The notes beneath the pieces are model-generated. The model did not search any database. It saw only the letters and a program-made list of their open reading frames with translations, and was not told the DNA's origin. The translations under genes were made by a program, and so were the position numbers. 64,000 nt of DNA from Branchipolynoe longqiensis. Taxonomy: Eukaryota > Annelida > Polychaeta > Phyllodocida > Polynoidae. Shown piece after piece: positions 9,042 to 20,937 of the stretch; positions within the stretch are counted from its first letter, which is position 1; each line of letters starts with the position of its first letter. The DNA lies in contig CM059187.1 of NCBI GenBank assembly GCA_030323885.1, positions 121,434,593-121,498,592 of the forward strand. Reading direction: 5' to 3'.

Positions 9042-9485
9042 ATCCAGATGGCACACAAGGTGCTGAGTGCTGACATGGCGACACTCATCTCGTCCATGCG
9101 CCTTGCGCAGCAGTACTCGACGACGCTGCTCGACGCCGAGTACCGGAAGGGCATGCTGAAGGCCGCGCATGTCCTCGCCATGGACTCCAAGAACCTGCTC
9201 GACGCCGTCGATAACGCGCGACGCCAGCACATTCTCGCCTCGTCCACCACCGGAACCGGAACCGGAAGCTCGACGCACTCCTCTAACTGCTCCTCGCCGA
9301 CCCCGCAATGCGCGCTGCCGGCCAACACCAACGGCAACGCCAACCCCGGCCCCGGCTCTGGGACATACCCTACATCTGGTCCTGGCTCCGGCCCGGGTCC
9401 AGGCCCAGGTCCAGGCCCGGGCCAGGTCAGCAACAACCCCAACAGCAATGCCAACACGACGACGGCGACGGCGTCCGAGTGCTGA
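9042..9485 (+). CDS. PTK2: Focal adhesion kinase (FAK/PTK2), terminal exon: end of FAT domain plus novel C-terminal tail
   Basis: Starting after the acceptor CACACCCTAG gives IQMAHKVLSADMATLISSM, which continues HAE from the previous exon and aligns with vertebrate EIEMAQKLLNSDLGELINKM. The alternative AG six bases downstream (9046-9047) would drop two residues. RLAQQYSTTLLDAEYRKGML-AAHVLAMDSKNLLDAVDNARRQ matches FAT helices 3 and 4, with the highly conserved LAQQY and AKNLLD-like segments. Vertebrate FAK ends about ten residues later. Here the frame stays open for about 80 more residues: Thr/Gly/Ser-rich, then a run of Gly-Pro repeats (about residues 105-125 of the exon), then Asn/Thr/Ala, ending at TGA 9483-9485. 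The tail is extremely GC-rich against AT-rich surroundings and has internal GGAACC and GGCCCAGGTCCA repeats. Confidence 0.9.
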   Translation: MQMAHKVLSADMATLISSMRLAQQYSTTLLDAEYRKGMLKAAHVLAMDSKNLLDAVDNARRQHILASSTTGTGTGSSTHSSNCSSPTPQCALPANTNGNANPGPGSGTYPTSGPGSGPGPGPGPGPGQVSNNPNSNANTTTATASEC

Positions 9486-9885
9486 CCGTAGGCACGGCCA
9501 GGCGGGCCGGATGATCCTTGACCTTTCACCCCTGACCCCAGACCCCAGACCCCTGACCTCGGGTCTCACGCAGTGTGTCGGGCCCTGCTGGTCGCTGTAT
9601 GTGTGTGTATGTGTGTATATATCGTTGTGTGGTTGTATGTGTGTGCGCATGTGTGTCTGTGTATACATGTATATTTGTGTGTGTATATGTGTGTATGTAC
9701 ATGTGTGTTTGTGTGTGTATGTATGCGCATGTGTATGCATGAGTGTGCGCATGTGTGCGCGTGGGTGCACATGTGTGTATGCGTGAGTGTGCGCGCATGT
9801 GTATCCGTGAGTGTGTATGCGTGTGTATGTTTGTATGTGTGTGTGTGAGTGTATGTGTATATTTAAATGTGTGTGCAAAGTCTGT
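9486..9885 (+). other. FAK 3' untranslated region start with (TG/TATG)n microsatellite
   Basis: After the TGA the sequence holds CCTGACC repeats (9518-9563) and, from 9598, about 280 bp of TGTG/TATG/GCATG alternation. A possible polyadenylation signal is the AATAAATAAATAA run near 10395, but none is decisive. Confidence 0.5.
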
Positions 9886-11155
9886 CACTGCAGGAGATCT
9901 ACCTGTTCTTTCTAATGGTTGAAATGACTCTAAACATATGCGGGTTTCTGTACTGGAAATGAAAAGCGAGTGGACGGAACATGTTTCCCTGCTGTGTGTA
10001 AACTCCTCACTTAACTGGGAGCGAGAGAGGGCTAACTAGATTGACTTTGTTGGGGTTTGTGTGTGGGGGGGGGGGGGGGGGCGCGGGGGGGATCCTGGAT
10101 CGAGAGGGAGAGTTTCACAGAGGTTTCCTATATGTGAACGGCTGGTATTGATCTGGGCGCTTGGCATAGGAGGAGGCCTGTACTTAAAAATATAATTTTT
10201 TTTAAATAATTTTATTTAATTAGGCAGATGGATTCTGCAGTGTGCAGCAGTTTTCTGATCTCCGCTAGGTGGCGCCAGGGTGGACATGTTGAGCAGGACG
10301 CATTCAGGGATGTCCGATGACAGAAACTGCAAACTGAAACACAATGGTGCAATTTGATATGATGATGTGTGTACATATATAAATATATATATATAAATAA
10401 ATAAATAAGTTGGATATTTGTGAATGGGCCAGCGAACCGACTGAAACTGTATATATATATATAATTCTGCTGGGGAATTGTTCCCACCGGAGTTGGAGAA
10501 GTTGGTAATGATAGTGGGTGTTTTTTTTGTGTGTGTGGTTTTTGTTTCTTCTACATGTGCGTGTGTTTTTTTTTGGGGGGGGGGGGTTTCTATTAGCACA
10601 AAATTAATTAATTTTGTGATTTTAAATATGAAAAAAATATAAACGGGTTCAAGGAGAGTGTATTTGCAGTAGAGGTATACACGCTTAGGTGCTGAAAGTC
10701 TTTTAAACAAATGTATTAGCATTGTTTGTGAAATTAGAATTGGCATGAATTATTTGAGAGGGATGATTTGGTGTTTAGTATTAGACCTTGGCCTGGCTTG
10801 AACCTGACATGACATGAACCTAAGGCCGTCATTGCTTATTAAGGTTTTTATTTCCCCGTAAGTTAATTTCTCCCCAATTGTATTTATATAAATGTATGTA
10901 GATCTATATATATATTCTCATAGTTTATGAATCGGTAATTCATGATGTGTGGCGAAATGAAACAATAATGCACAAAGGTATGTGGATGACCGCAATTGTG
11001 AATTATATTTTAAATCCTCTTTTAATTCCAGGTACTCAAAAGCCTAAAACCAAAGTGTTATAAATTCTTAATCTTAAAACGTTTGAAATATCAATGTTTT
11101 TAAGTTATGGTTTTCTATTTAGTTCAATTTGGGCCTTAATTAATGTCCCTTAATC
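9886..11155. other. Non-coding sequence, simple repeats only
   Basis: G-runs at about 10065-10090 and 10577-10587, TA runs at 10375-10405 and 10450-10462, otherwise AT-rich. I find no gene. Confidence 0.6.
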
Positions 11156-11560
11156 AGATCCTCAATTGATGTATCAAGAAATGGCACCACTTGGAATATG
11201 TGTGGTGATCTACAATCGATGTATCAAGAAATGACACCACTTGCAATATGTGTGGTGATCCACAATCGATGTATCAAGAGATGACACCACTTGCAATATG
11301 AGGGGTGATCCACAATCGATGTATCAAGAAATGACACCACTTGCAATGTGCATGGTGATCCACAATCGATGTATCAAGAAATGACACCACTTGAATATGA
11401 GGGGTGATCCACAATTGATGTATCAAGAAATGACACCCACTTGCAATATGTGTGGTGATTCACAATCGATGTATCAAGAAATGACACCACTTGCAATATA
11501 CGTGGTGATCCACAATCGATGTAGCAAGAAATGACATCATTTGGAATTTGTGTGGTGATA
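11156..11560 (+). repeat. 50-bp minisatellite, eight units
   Basis: The unit begins GATCCACAATCGATGTATCA and continues AGAAATGACACCACTTGC, AATATGTGTGGT. Units start near 11157, 11207, 11257, 11307, 11357, 11406, 11457 and 11507. Confidence 0.92.
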
Positions 11561-14500
11561 GGTTTGAGCTGATATACTCTACTCTCTAGACATAAATTAA
11601 ATTGAAGTGTTGGTAAAATATAGTGATACACACCTTATTTGGAGGCAACCTTTTAATCTGGGCAGGCACTATCTATTGAGCTGTTAAATACGCCTAAAAA
11701 ATAAACTCGCCAAATTTTAACTGGGAAATAAATGTCTAACGAAATAATAAAAAAAATAGTGAATATGAAATCAATTACACTATTTTGCACCATGGATATT
11801 CTCTTTAGCGTAATGTAATATTTAACATTATTTTGTGGGATATCTAATTTAATTGATTCTTATTGGAGAAAATTCAACCCTTATAACAAGCGGGAATGAC
11901 GTCTCCTCGAAAGGAAATTTTCTCCGAGTTGGTAATGTGTACATATATATATATATTAAAGCTCCTACCTACTGAGGCCGGTCCCTGTTTCTGTGGTGGC
12001 CGAATGTTGTAATCATATGCTATGGGGAAACTAGTTTAAATCACTCCCAACAATCGTTTCTGCCAGAACGTGTGTTAGCCATTAGGAGTTGGCTCCGAGC
12101 CGTTACATACAGCCAGCCTAGTCAGGCTAGTAGTATTTGAGATTAGTAACATGAGATCAGATAGCATTGTGAATAATAATGATATATATATATATACATG
12201 TATGTATAGAGAGATTAATTACGATACAACATCCCAAATACAACTAATTTACTATTGGTCCCCCATCTGATGTGCAAGAATAGTGGTGTAAATGGTTCAG
12301 TTCACTGCCCACAAAGTACATCTACCCCCATAGCCTTACTAAATCAAACCCAACACACTGCGCATGACCGCGCTAACAGAATAACAGCCAATCACAGCGT
12401 GCCAGTCACAAATGTCTGCCAGTTGTGATATAAAGTATATTGAACAACTACTATTTTCTGACAAGATATGGAGAATGAATTCGCTGCTGACAATCTAAAA
12501 ATAATATGTGGCAGTCCTTAACTCTGCGCGTGTGTGTATGTGTGTGTATCGTGAGGGATGGCCTAAGCAATAGGTTTAAAATGTCCCTCATTCGCATGTC
12601 TTATGCAATTCCCACCTGTAACATGGCTTCCCACAACCCCCCCATTCAGTATGTTGTGAGACATATTCTCTCGGCCATGGATTTCTCTAATCCTCCCGGG
12701 CTCGCCTGCAGCACTATTACAGTATACATGGCAGCGATTGTAAAATAGGGCGGATGGCGTATAATTGAGGTTTATAAAAAAATAAAAATAAATTCATGGT
12801 GGTGAATAACTAAATCTGATAAAAACTAAATTAAAATTAGGATTCTTTTTTAATCTTTGAAAATATTTTTGATTTATTATTATTTCTTTGTTGTGGCGAT
12901 CTTTCGTTGTATTTCAACAAATACACTGATTCAATAAAGGAGTGAGAAATAGTTCCTCTTTGGTACCAGAGTCATACCTAACTACTCACCCCACCACTGA
13001 TTTAAACACAAAATCCTTTTTTTAAATATAATAAAATGAAATTTAAGAGGACTACTTTGCTCTCACCCCTCCTTAGATGTTGCTAGGACGTAAAACAACT
13101 GCTCTTACCCCTACCTCTGAACGCCTTCGCTGTATTAGTGTGGTTGTGCTGGTTGGAGGGTGTGGTTGAACTGAAATCACAATCTGCCTATGTTGGGTAA
13201 ATTAATACAGGTTTCTACAATTTCTGCAACCCCCCCCCCCCCTCCCCCCTCTCCCAACCCCGCACATTTGTCTCGTTTCAAATATGATTCTGGAGTATTT
13301 TCATGCATATGGACAGAATCCTGCTCATGTATGGCGTTTGACAATTCCTAAATGCTGTATAATTCTGCCTCTTTTTGATCCTGGGTTTGAATCCAGAGAT
13401 CAATGCTTTGTCAGTTAAGTCGCCTCAGTAGTTTATTTATATATCTACAAACCCTGTTCTCGCTATGGTTGCTACATATAGTAATAATGATAACGATATG
13501 TGATAATTATCGGTCTTCCCCCCCCCCCCCCCCTCCTCTCCTCCCCCCCCAGAACCTCCTCTGATCTTAGGTTTTGTCCGTCAAATCTTCCCTGTTATGT
13601 ATCTGTACTTGTAGGCTAAGTCGCAATAGACTTGTTAATATTGGCTCGTCCCTCAGACATACCTCCTCAAGTGGACATTCTGTGAGCACCTTGCCAGTTA
13701 TTTTCACCAAAAGAAAAAAAATTGAAAGAGAAAAAAGTTTGTAATTTTCCTTTTATGAATGGTGTGTTTGCATTTCTCTAAATGAGGAATAAATGTAGCC
13801 TACTGATTTAAAACTGGACAGGGTTATGTGAAGGACGAATCTAGTTAAAAATCAGTGCCGAGCCTAACGTACAAATTGTGTTAAATTATCCTCACCTGCC
13901 CCACTACATACATCCACATCGCTATATTTTGGTGAAAATGACTGACAAATTGTTAATAGAACGAGCCCCTTGTCCACGTTAGTTAATAAATCCTCGACTG
14001 TGATTTACCTACGTAGAAACACTTGATGACAACATTTAACTTACGTCATTTCCTGTTATGTGTTGAAATACGCTTTAATCGTTAATTATTCTGTTGCGTT
14101 GGCACAATGTGTCTGTCCTCAGGTAAGCTCTTCCAGCAAGCAGACCAACCTCTCAATCCTGCCTTACATGGGCAATCCCATTGCCTGCTTCCCGACTTGG
14201 TAGTATTGTCAACACCAGTATTTCTTACTAGCAAGATTTTTTTTTTTAAGAAGAAAAGAAATCCTAAGTATTTCTTCATTTCACAAGCAAAGCGATCAAT
14301 GTGTAGTAACATACTTCTAGTTCACTATGCTCAAGTGCGTCGAATGCAAACTAAAAAGCCTTCCCAGTCTTATAAACCCATCCAAGTGTATTGCTTGAAA
14401 TGTCAAGAGTACCGCATATGGTAGAGAGCAGTATTTTGAAATAAATTTAAACTTGAAATAGTTTGCGCAAAGAAATATTAAAAACTGAATACGATGTCCA

Positions 14501-15139
14501 TAAAAACGAATGCACTTTTGAAATTTTAACTTGACTTGAATATGAAAATCACCGACCAGATCTTATCAAACCCTTGTTACTTAGATGTCCTAGAATTGTC
14601 CCGTCTTCTGCACAAATATTAATGTCTGTCCCCTGCCGGCACCAGTTGGCGTAAGCGACACTACTAAATGTAGGTACTTTTTTGGTAATATAATCTTATA
14701 AAATACTGGTCAAGTGTTTTAGCGTTGTTGTATGTATATAACAGAAATAGAAAAGAGAAAAAATGAAGATTAAGTCTATATATTTGTGAACATGAAAGTG
14801 CATTTACTACGAATAAATCTGCTATAAATTAAAATACCCATGTCATTTTATTGTCTTTATGCATTGTTCATCCATCAGGTGTGTCTCCATCTTAAATGTC
14901 ATATTCAGATGAATAAATACTTTACCCCCCCCCCCCCCCCCAATATATACAGATATGTAACTCTTGATGATCTGAACTGGAAACAATGGGATATTTGTGC
15001 ATGTTGTGAACGCATTATTATTATTTTATTATCATCATTATTATTTCCAAACAAAAACAACTCGCTTTGATCCTACGTATCCAACTTAGAAACTGGTGCA
15101 CTCATTAGTAATTTAGTGTTACATAAACAGGAACTCCGT
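11561..15139. other. Non-coding sequence
   Basis: AT-rich, with C-runs at about 13230, 13519 and 14926, and TA runs near 11945 and 12183. Short frames exist, but none shows conserved motifs or splice context. Confidence 0.55.
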
Positions 15140-15250
15140 TTAAAGCTCCATAGTCCGATGAAGCATCCAATTTTCAAAGCCGAAGCAATTATCTAAATTT
15201 GATTCTACACATCTAACTTAGCAACTGATGCACGTTTTAATCGTTTTTCG
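15140..15250 (+). mobile_element. MITE-A left half
   Basis: TAAAGCTCCATAGTCCGATG and the subterminal TTGATTCTACACATCTAACT match other MITE-A left halves. Its right half is at 16613-16788, beyond a tandem array. Confidence 0.75.
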
Positions 15251-15359
15251 CCACCTAGAATGGAATACCGAGCCAATGGGGGACATTTCGCATCGTTAAT
15301 TTTTCCGATGATAGGTGGCGCATCGGTACTAGTGGGCCTAAACGGAGATATTACAAGAC

Positions 15360-16545
15360 AACATGCAGTCAGTTTGCAGGACCATACCATTACTATACCA
15401 TACCACATACCATTAGGATGTCAGTGCACAGGACAGTCAATTGTATGTCAGTACACAGGACTACAGTGAGTAGTCAGGACCATACCATCAGTTAGTCAGT
15501 ACACAAAACTAAACCATCAGTATGTCAGTACTACAGTCAGTACACAGGACTAAACCACCAGTATGTCAGTACACTGGACTGATAAGTACACAGGACTACA
15601 GTCAGTACTCAGGACCATACTGTCAATATGTCAGTGCACAGGACTACAGTCAGTACTCAGGACCATACCACCTGTAGGTCAGTACACCAGACTACAGTCA
15701 GCACACAGAACCATACGGTCAGTATGCCAGATTAAATTCAGTATTCAGGACCATACTATTAGTATGTCTGTACACATGACTAGTCAGTATAAGGACAACA
15801 GTCAGTACACAGAACAATACCATCAGTATGTCAGTACGCTAGACTGCAGTCAGTACTCAGGAACATACCATTAGTATGTCAGTACACAGGACTAGTCAGT
15901 ACAAGGACTACAGTCAGTACACAGAACTATACCATCAGTATGTCAGTACACAAGACTACAGTCAGTACTGAGGACCATGCCACCAGTATGTCAGGACACA
16001 GGACTAGTCAGTAGACAGAACTATACCATCAGTATGACAGTACACAGGACTATATTGTCAGTATGTCAGAACTCAGGACTACAGTCAGTACACAGGACCA
16101 TACCATCAGTATGTCTGTGCACAGGACAATAATGTCAGTATATAGGACTACAGTCAGTACACAGGACAATACTGTCAGTACACAGGACAATACTGTTGGG
16201 TATGTCAGTACACAGGATTATACCATCAGTATGTCAGTACTCAGGAATACAGTCAGTACTCAGGAATACAGTCAGTACACAGGACTATACCGTCAGTATG
16301 TCAGTACACAGGAGTAGTCAGTACACAGGACCATACCATCAGTATGTCAGTACACTGGACTAGTCAGGACATGGGACTATAACATCAGTAGGTCAGTACA
16401 CAGTACACCAGACTACATTCAGGACACAGGACTATACAATCAGTATGTCAGTACAAAGGACTACCATCAGTACACATGACCATGCCACCAGCATGTCAGT
16501 ACACCAGCATGTCAGTACGCAGAACTACACTCTCAATGTTTTTAG
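15360..16545 (+). repeat. About 1.2-kb variable minisatellite (CAGTATGTCAGTACACAGGAC)n
   Basis: Irregular units of about 20-50 bp mix CAGTATGTCAGTACACAG, GACTACAGTCAGTACTCAGG and ACCATACCATCAG. It lies between the two halves of a MITE-A copy, with ACTAGTGGGCCTAAA and TTTTTAGGCCCACTG just outside its ends. Confidence 0.9.
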
Positions 16546-16612
16546 GCCCACTGTTTCAGTGGCGACGAGAATGGCAATTGTTTGAACTACAAAATCGCAA
16601 TGTCCCCCATTT

Positions 16613-16788
16613 AAATAATAGAACCTGTTACTGCAGAAGCCTATGGAGTTTTGGCGTGCTTGCAAAAACTAAAATTGATATATTTACACCTCAATTATCT
16701 CAAAAGTTAGTCATTTGAAATGAAATTTACTTCAAACTAAAGTAAGGTAGATCATAGCAATCAATTCAATACAATTATCTCAGAAAAA
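16613..16788 (+). mobile_element. MITE-A right half
   Basis: AGAACCTGTTACTGCAGAAG through CAATTATCTCAGAAAAAT; the terminal inverted repeat is missing. Confidence 0.7.
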
Positions 16789-17293
16789 TCACATTGAGTG
16801 TGATCCCGAGGTAAGCGAGGTAGAGCGCACATTGATTGTGAATTGGCGAGTATCGTTGATGCAGAATAAATTTATTGCTTTGGTATTTCTGATGAAGACC
16901 TTTCGTTAGTTTTAGACCAAGGCAGGTGAAGAGATGAGGTGCAGAGTGTGTTGGGGGGGGGGGGGGGTGGTAGGGTGAGATGGTGTGTCGACAAAAGCTC
17001 ACAAGACAAAAGCCCACAACCTCACCATTATTGAAAAAAAGAGACAAAAGCTCACAGCAATTAATATATCTTTTCATTATATGCATATAGATGTCACAGG
17101 TACAATAAGCTGAAGTATCTTTAAATGTATTTCTTAAGGGACTGGTCACTGCTTTTTCTTTATCTTAAAAACAAAGGACACAAATTCACCCTGATTGTCA
17201 AATTTCAAAATGACATAACTTTCTTCATATATTTCCTGGAATGAAAACTTAAAGAACATTTTAATAGTAATTCACAGTTCTTTCCAATGAAAC

Positions 17294-17614
17294 TCGACAC
17301 GGCCGCCAAATCGATAGAGCGCAGGGTTCCCATGCAGAAGGTCGCGAGTTTGAATCCAATGACATACACAAATTATACTTGTCACTACCTAGCCTGGTGC
17401 TTGGTGTTATTAGGATAGGGTAAGGTCTGGTTAGCTCAGTGTCAAGATAATGTGTTTATGTGGGATATCAAGTCATGGTGCCAACAGCCTGATTTCCCAG
17501 TGGGGCATCACTCTAAAAGTTATCATGTGTGCATACTGTCGCAAGTCCGTGCCCATCTTGATATGACCATATACATTGCTAGGATGTAACACCCTAACAA
17601 ACAAAATAAACAAA
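17294..17614 (+). mobile_element. SINE (type A)
   Basis: Head CGACACGGCCGCCAAATCGA, body CAGTGTCAAGATAATGTG, tail ACAAACAAAATAAACAAA. The head belongs to the GGTGGCCNAATCGGTAGAGC subgroup. Confidence 0.85.
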
Positions 17615-18033
17615 TCTTTCCAATGGTACCAGTTTTAATACGATTACATAAATTAACATGTAGGCCCTATTAGTCATGTAGCCCCCCCCCCCCCCACCCC
17701 CTCTACATAGTCTGTATGATTCAGGAGGTGTGAAAAGATATGTGATAGGTGAGAAGAACTAACTCTGGTAACACCACTGATTAAAGCTTATGAGCCTTTT
17801 GGCCATCTCTTTTTTTCATTAAGGGTGTGAGCTTTTGTCTTGTGAGCTTTTGCCATGGAACCGTGTGAGACGGTCTAGGCAGTGCGAACAGGAAATGGCA
17901 ATACAGGTTATCAGCATAGGCGAGGCGGGTGGCATGGCGTTGGCCAGAGCAGAGTGGCTTGAGAAGTGTGCGGATGGCAATGGAAGGCGGTGATGCGGAT
18001 TCCGAGGGACACCAGTTTGCCAGGGACACTTCC

Positions 18034-18397
18034 ATTCAAACGCATTGTTAACGGCCGTGAGCAAATCTTCATACAGAAGAAGTCAAATATCTCCCAAATT
18101 ACACCATCTAGAAACAAATCGCTTGGTACACATATAGAAAACATCTTTACCATAAAGACTATATTAAATTTATAAGGTCAGGGTTCTTGAATTCTATTAA
18201 TTTTGAATAAAACTAACGTTTTGCACTGCACATACCGTCAAACTCAAGGCATTGTCAATGGCAGTGAGCAATCTTCATACATAAAATACAGAAGAAGTCA
18301 AATATCTCTCAAATTACACCATCTAGAAACAAATCGTTTGGTAGACATATAGAAAACATCTTTACCAAAAACATTATATTAAATTTATAGGGTTAGT
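18034..18397 (+). repeat. Two-copy direct repeat, about 150 bp, 207-bp period
   Basis: ATTACACCATCTAGAAACAA and AGAAAACATCTTTACC occur at about 18100/18140 and again at about 18320/18350 with about 90% identity, both preceded by GCATTGTTAACGG-like sequence. Confidence 0.8.
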
Positions 18398-18513
18398 GAC
18401 GATGCTATTCGATTTTGACGCATGTGCAGAAGCGATGTGTCCCTCGCAAACTGGTGTCCTGGGAAACCGCAACAGCGGCTCTAGTGGTTATGCCAAGATA
18501 TATATATATATAT

Positions 18514-18812
18514 GGATCGTTCTCAGAAACTGTGTACCACTTGAGGTAGTCTACTTGAAATGCATATTTCAAAGAAACCTATTATTGGAGTGTCAATATT
18601 TAGATTACATCATTTATCCCAATAATGTGGGAGATATTTTAAATCAAAAGTAAATGTTAATATTGTGTATTACGTATCTTATTGGGATGGATATAGCTAA
18701 ATAAATAGAAAATTACATCACTACTTTGTGACATTGTCAACAGCATTGTAAATATAGTCTCACAAACTTAATGAAAACCTCTGAACAACAGTACATTTCA
18801 AGTCAAAGTAGT
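18514..18812 (+). mobile_element. MITE-E end fragment
   Basis: Starts GGATCGTTCTCAGAAACTGT and GTACCACTTGAGGTAGTC. It is the inverse of 27930-28222, the right 290 bp of a complete 968-bp element. Confidence 0.75.
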
Positions 18813-19274
18813 CGCCACCTAATGACAATTTAGTACGTACATTGGACGGTAGAGGAGCTGCGGTTTTATCGTAGGGAAACCTGTGGCGGCACCTGTGGAG
18901 AAAGACAGGAACCAAACGGGAATCTATCCGCTGGTGTTCAGCTTTATCAACACTGCGAATGTGCTCTACTTACTGCAAACAGCGGGGGTTATTTATAAAC
19001 ATATATCACTAATTCGTCGTTCGGTCGGGCATTGCTATCTTTTTTCCAGCCATTTCCAAGTCTGTCAACTCATTTGCTTATCCCAACCGCTGTCACTGTT
19101 TGTAATATCGGAGACGAGAGGAAGGGGCGATGATTTATCTGTCGGTCTTGTTGAAGTCTTGGTAGATCTGACAGTAAAGCTGCCATCCTCGTAGTAAGTA
19201 TACGAGGCCTATGTGATACAACTGAACAGCCACCGTGCCACACACAAGTCAACGCGGGGACAAGCTCCGGCCAT

Positions 19275-19304
19275 CATGAAGACAACACCTGAGCCTCAGG
19301 CTGA
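19275..19304 (+). CDS. Candidate first coding exon, unknown gene
   Basis: ATG in a favourable context (CATCATGA) opens MKTTPEPQAE and meets a near-consensus donor, GAG|GTAAGTCAC. The preceding 400 bp are richer in GC and CpG than the surroundings, as a 5' exon or promoter might be. No further exon can be tied to it, and ten codons cannot identify a protein. A chance ATG-GTAAGT pair is a real alternative. Confidence 0.22.
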
Positions 19305-19445
19305 GGTAAGTCACTAAATGTCTTTACACATTGATTACCTTAATCGAATTGGAACACATATTTTAAGTCTACTTTTTGTTGTTGTCATGTGGTGTTATTG
19401 AGTTGTCAACGTCACTATTTTCGACCCGGTGGCGGTGAATTTTCT

Positions 19446-19562
19446 AAGACCTAAGCCTAAGGCTAAGGCTAAGCCTACGTAGTACGTACTGCGTCTACGT
19501 AGACTAGTCTAGTATCACTGACTTAGGCTAAGACTTAGGCTCTTTTAGTCTAGCCTTAGGCA
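19446..19562. repeat. CCTAAG/GGCTAAG-rich patch
   Basis: CCTAAGCCTAAGGCTAAGGC, CTAAGCCTACGTAG and later inverted GCCTTAGG and GACTTAGGC make a self-complementary patch of about 115 bp. Confidence 0.6.
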
Positions 19563-20177
19563 GGATGCCAACAATTTGAAAAATAAAAAAGGAATGATTG
19601 TTTTATTTAATGACACCTCTAGTCTAGAGCACATTGATTTTTATCATCGGCTATTGGATGTCAAGCATTAGACATCAAACATATATGGTCATTCTGACAT
19701 ATTTCTCTTTCGGATAAGCGGCAAGGGGGTCTTTTATTATTATATGCACTTTCCCACAGACAGGATAGCACATACCACATCCTTTGATGAACCAGTTGTG
19801 GACCACTGGTTAGGCAGGATGCCAAGACCCACCGCGACAGTCTCAAGGGTGCAACAAGTAGTACAAGCTTCTACCGAATGTAAATAACAGGTTGTCTAGT
19901 GAATTGGAGTGTACGGACATATGATGTGATATTTATACGTTTAGATATTATTTGTATCTATTGAGAGTCGGTCATCTCTACTGGTTGGTAAGGATGTCAC
20001 ATCATCATGAAGAAATATCACCGACCAGGTGCATCCCTGTGGTTTTAGACTTGTATACATCCTCCATTACCAAAGAAAGCCGCTGCAGTTTGAGCGACCC
20101 TTTTAATGGCCATCGGAAATTAAACCCTCGAGTGATTGGACCTTATTGATTATAATTATCGATTCGAGCAGATAGGG

Positions 20178-20354
20178 GTGGGTGGTAGCTGAATCGATGA
20201 GAGTGATGACTGGTTTCCTATGTGGGTGACGTGGGTTCAAACCCCAGCCGAGTCACGACTCCATTGGCATTGGGACTGTTGATCAACTTGATCAGTTGAT
20301 GACAAGGCTTCACAAGGCTTATTACGGAACAGGAAGTTTTGCTTGAGGAAGTTA
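20178..20354 (+). mobile_element. tRNA-headed SINE of a different family
   Basis: GTAGCTGAATCGATGAGAGT and GGGTTCAAACCCCAGCCGAG resemble A and B boxes, but the body (GATCAACTTGATCAGTTGAT, AAGGCTTCACAAGGCTT) is not that of the type A or B SINEs. Confidence 0.5.
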
Positions 20355-20373
20355 GGGGTAGGGGTGGGGAGAA

Positions 20374-20723
20374 TTTAAAGCTGAATGACCCGATGAAAAT
20401 ATCTAATTTTTAAACCCAAAGTACTTACCTCAATATTATCCTACATGATCTAAAGTTCCAACTTAAACACTGGTGCATTCATTAAATATATATTGCAGTT
20501 TGGTGTTGATGTGATATACTGTAACACTCAATAGTAGGTAAACTAAACTGGTGTCCAGCATGTCGGTGTGTACAGGAAGAAGTCTTTATCATATTTCATT
20601 TTAAATGTATCAAAAGTTGACAAATGTAAAGTCGATTATAGCAACCGAGTAGATTATATTTATAACGATCAACCTAATATATTTATATAAAATAATATGA
20701 CAGAAGCTCAAAATCATCGGGGT
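20374..20723 (+). mobile_element. MITE-A copy, nearly full length
   Basis: TTTAAAGCTGAATGACCCGA to GCTCAAAATCATCGG, with the centre CAAAAGTTGACAAATG. An inverted scrap of the same family follows at about 20880-20932. Confidence 0.7.
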
Positions 20724-20937
20724 GGTTGGTGTAGAAAGTGTAAAATGGGCAAGCTAAAGCAATTTCAAATAACCTACAAGATTGACAAGACAGACAAAAA
20801 CAACCATAACATAAGCTATATTTGTTAATGCATTAATTTGTATAGATATATGTATGTATATATAATTTTGAAGTACTTTTTATATTAATATAAACTGGTC
20901 AACTTTTGATACATTTAAAATGAAAATATACTATATA

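Noticed and set aside
9027..9878. 283-codon minus-strand frame over the FAK terminal exon
   Set aside because: It is antisense to a well-supported FAT exon and then runs through the TG microsatellite.
11156..11560. CRISPR-like regular repeats
   Set aside because: The whole 50-bp unit is repeated with no unique spacers, in a eukaryotic context: a minisatellite.
19446..19562. Interstitial telomere repeat
   Set aside because: Words are CCTAAG/GGCTAAG in mixed orientation, not an array of TTAGGG.
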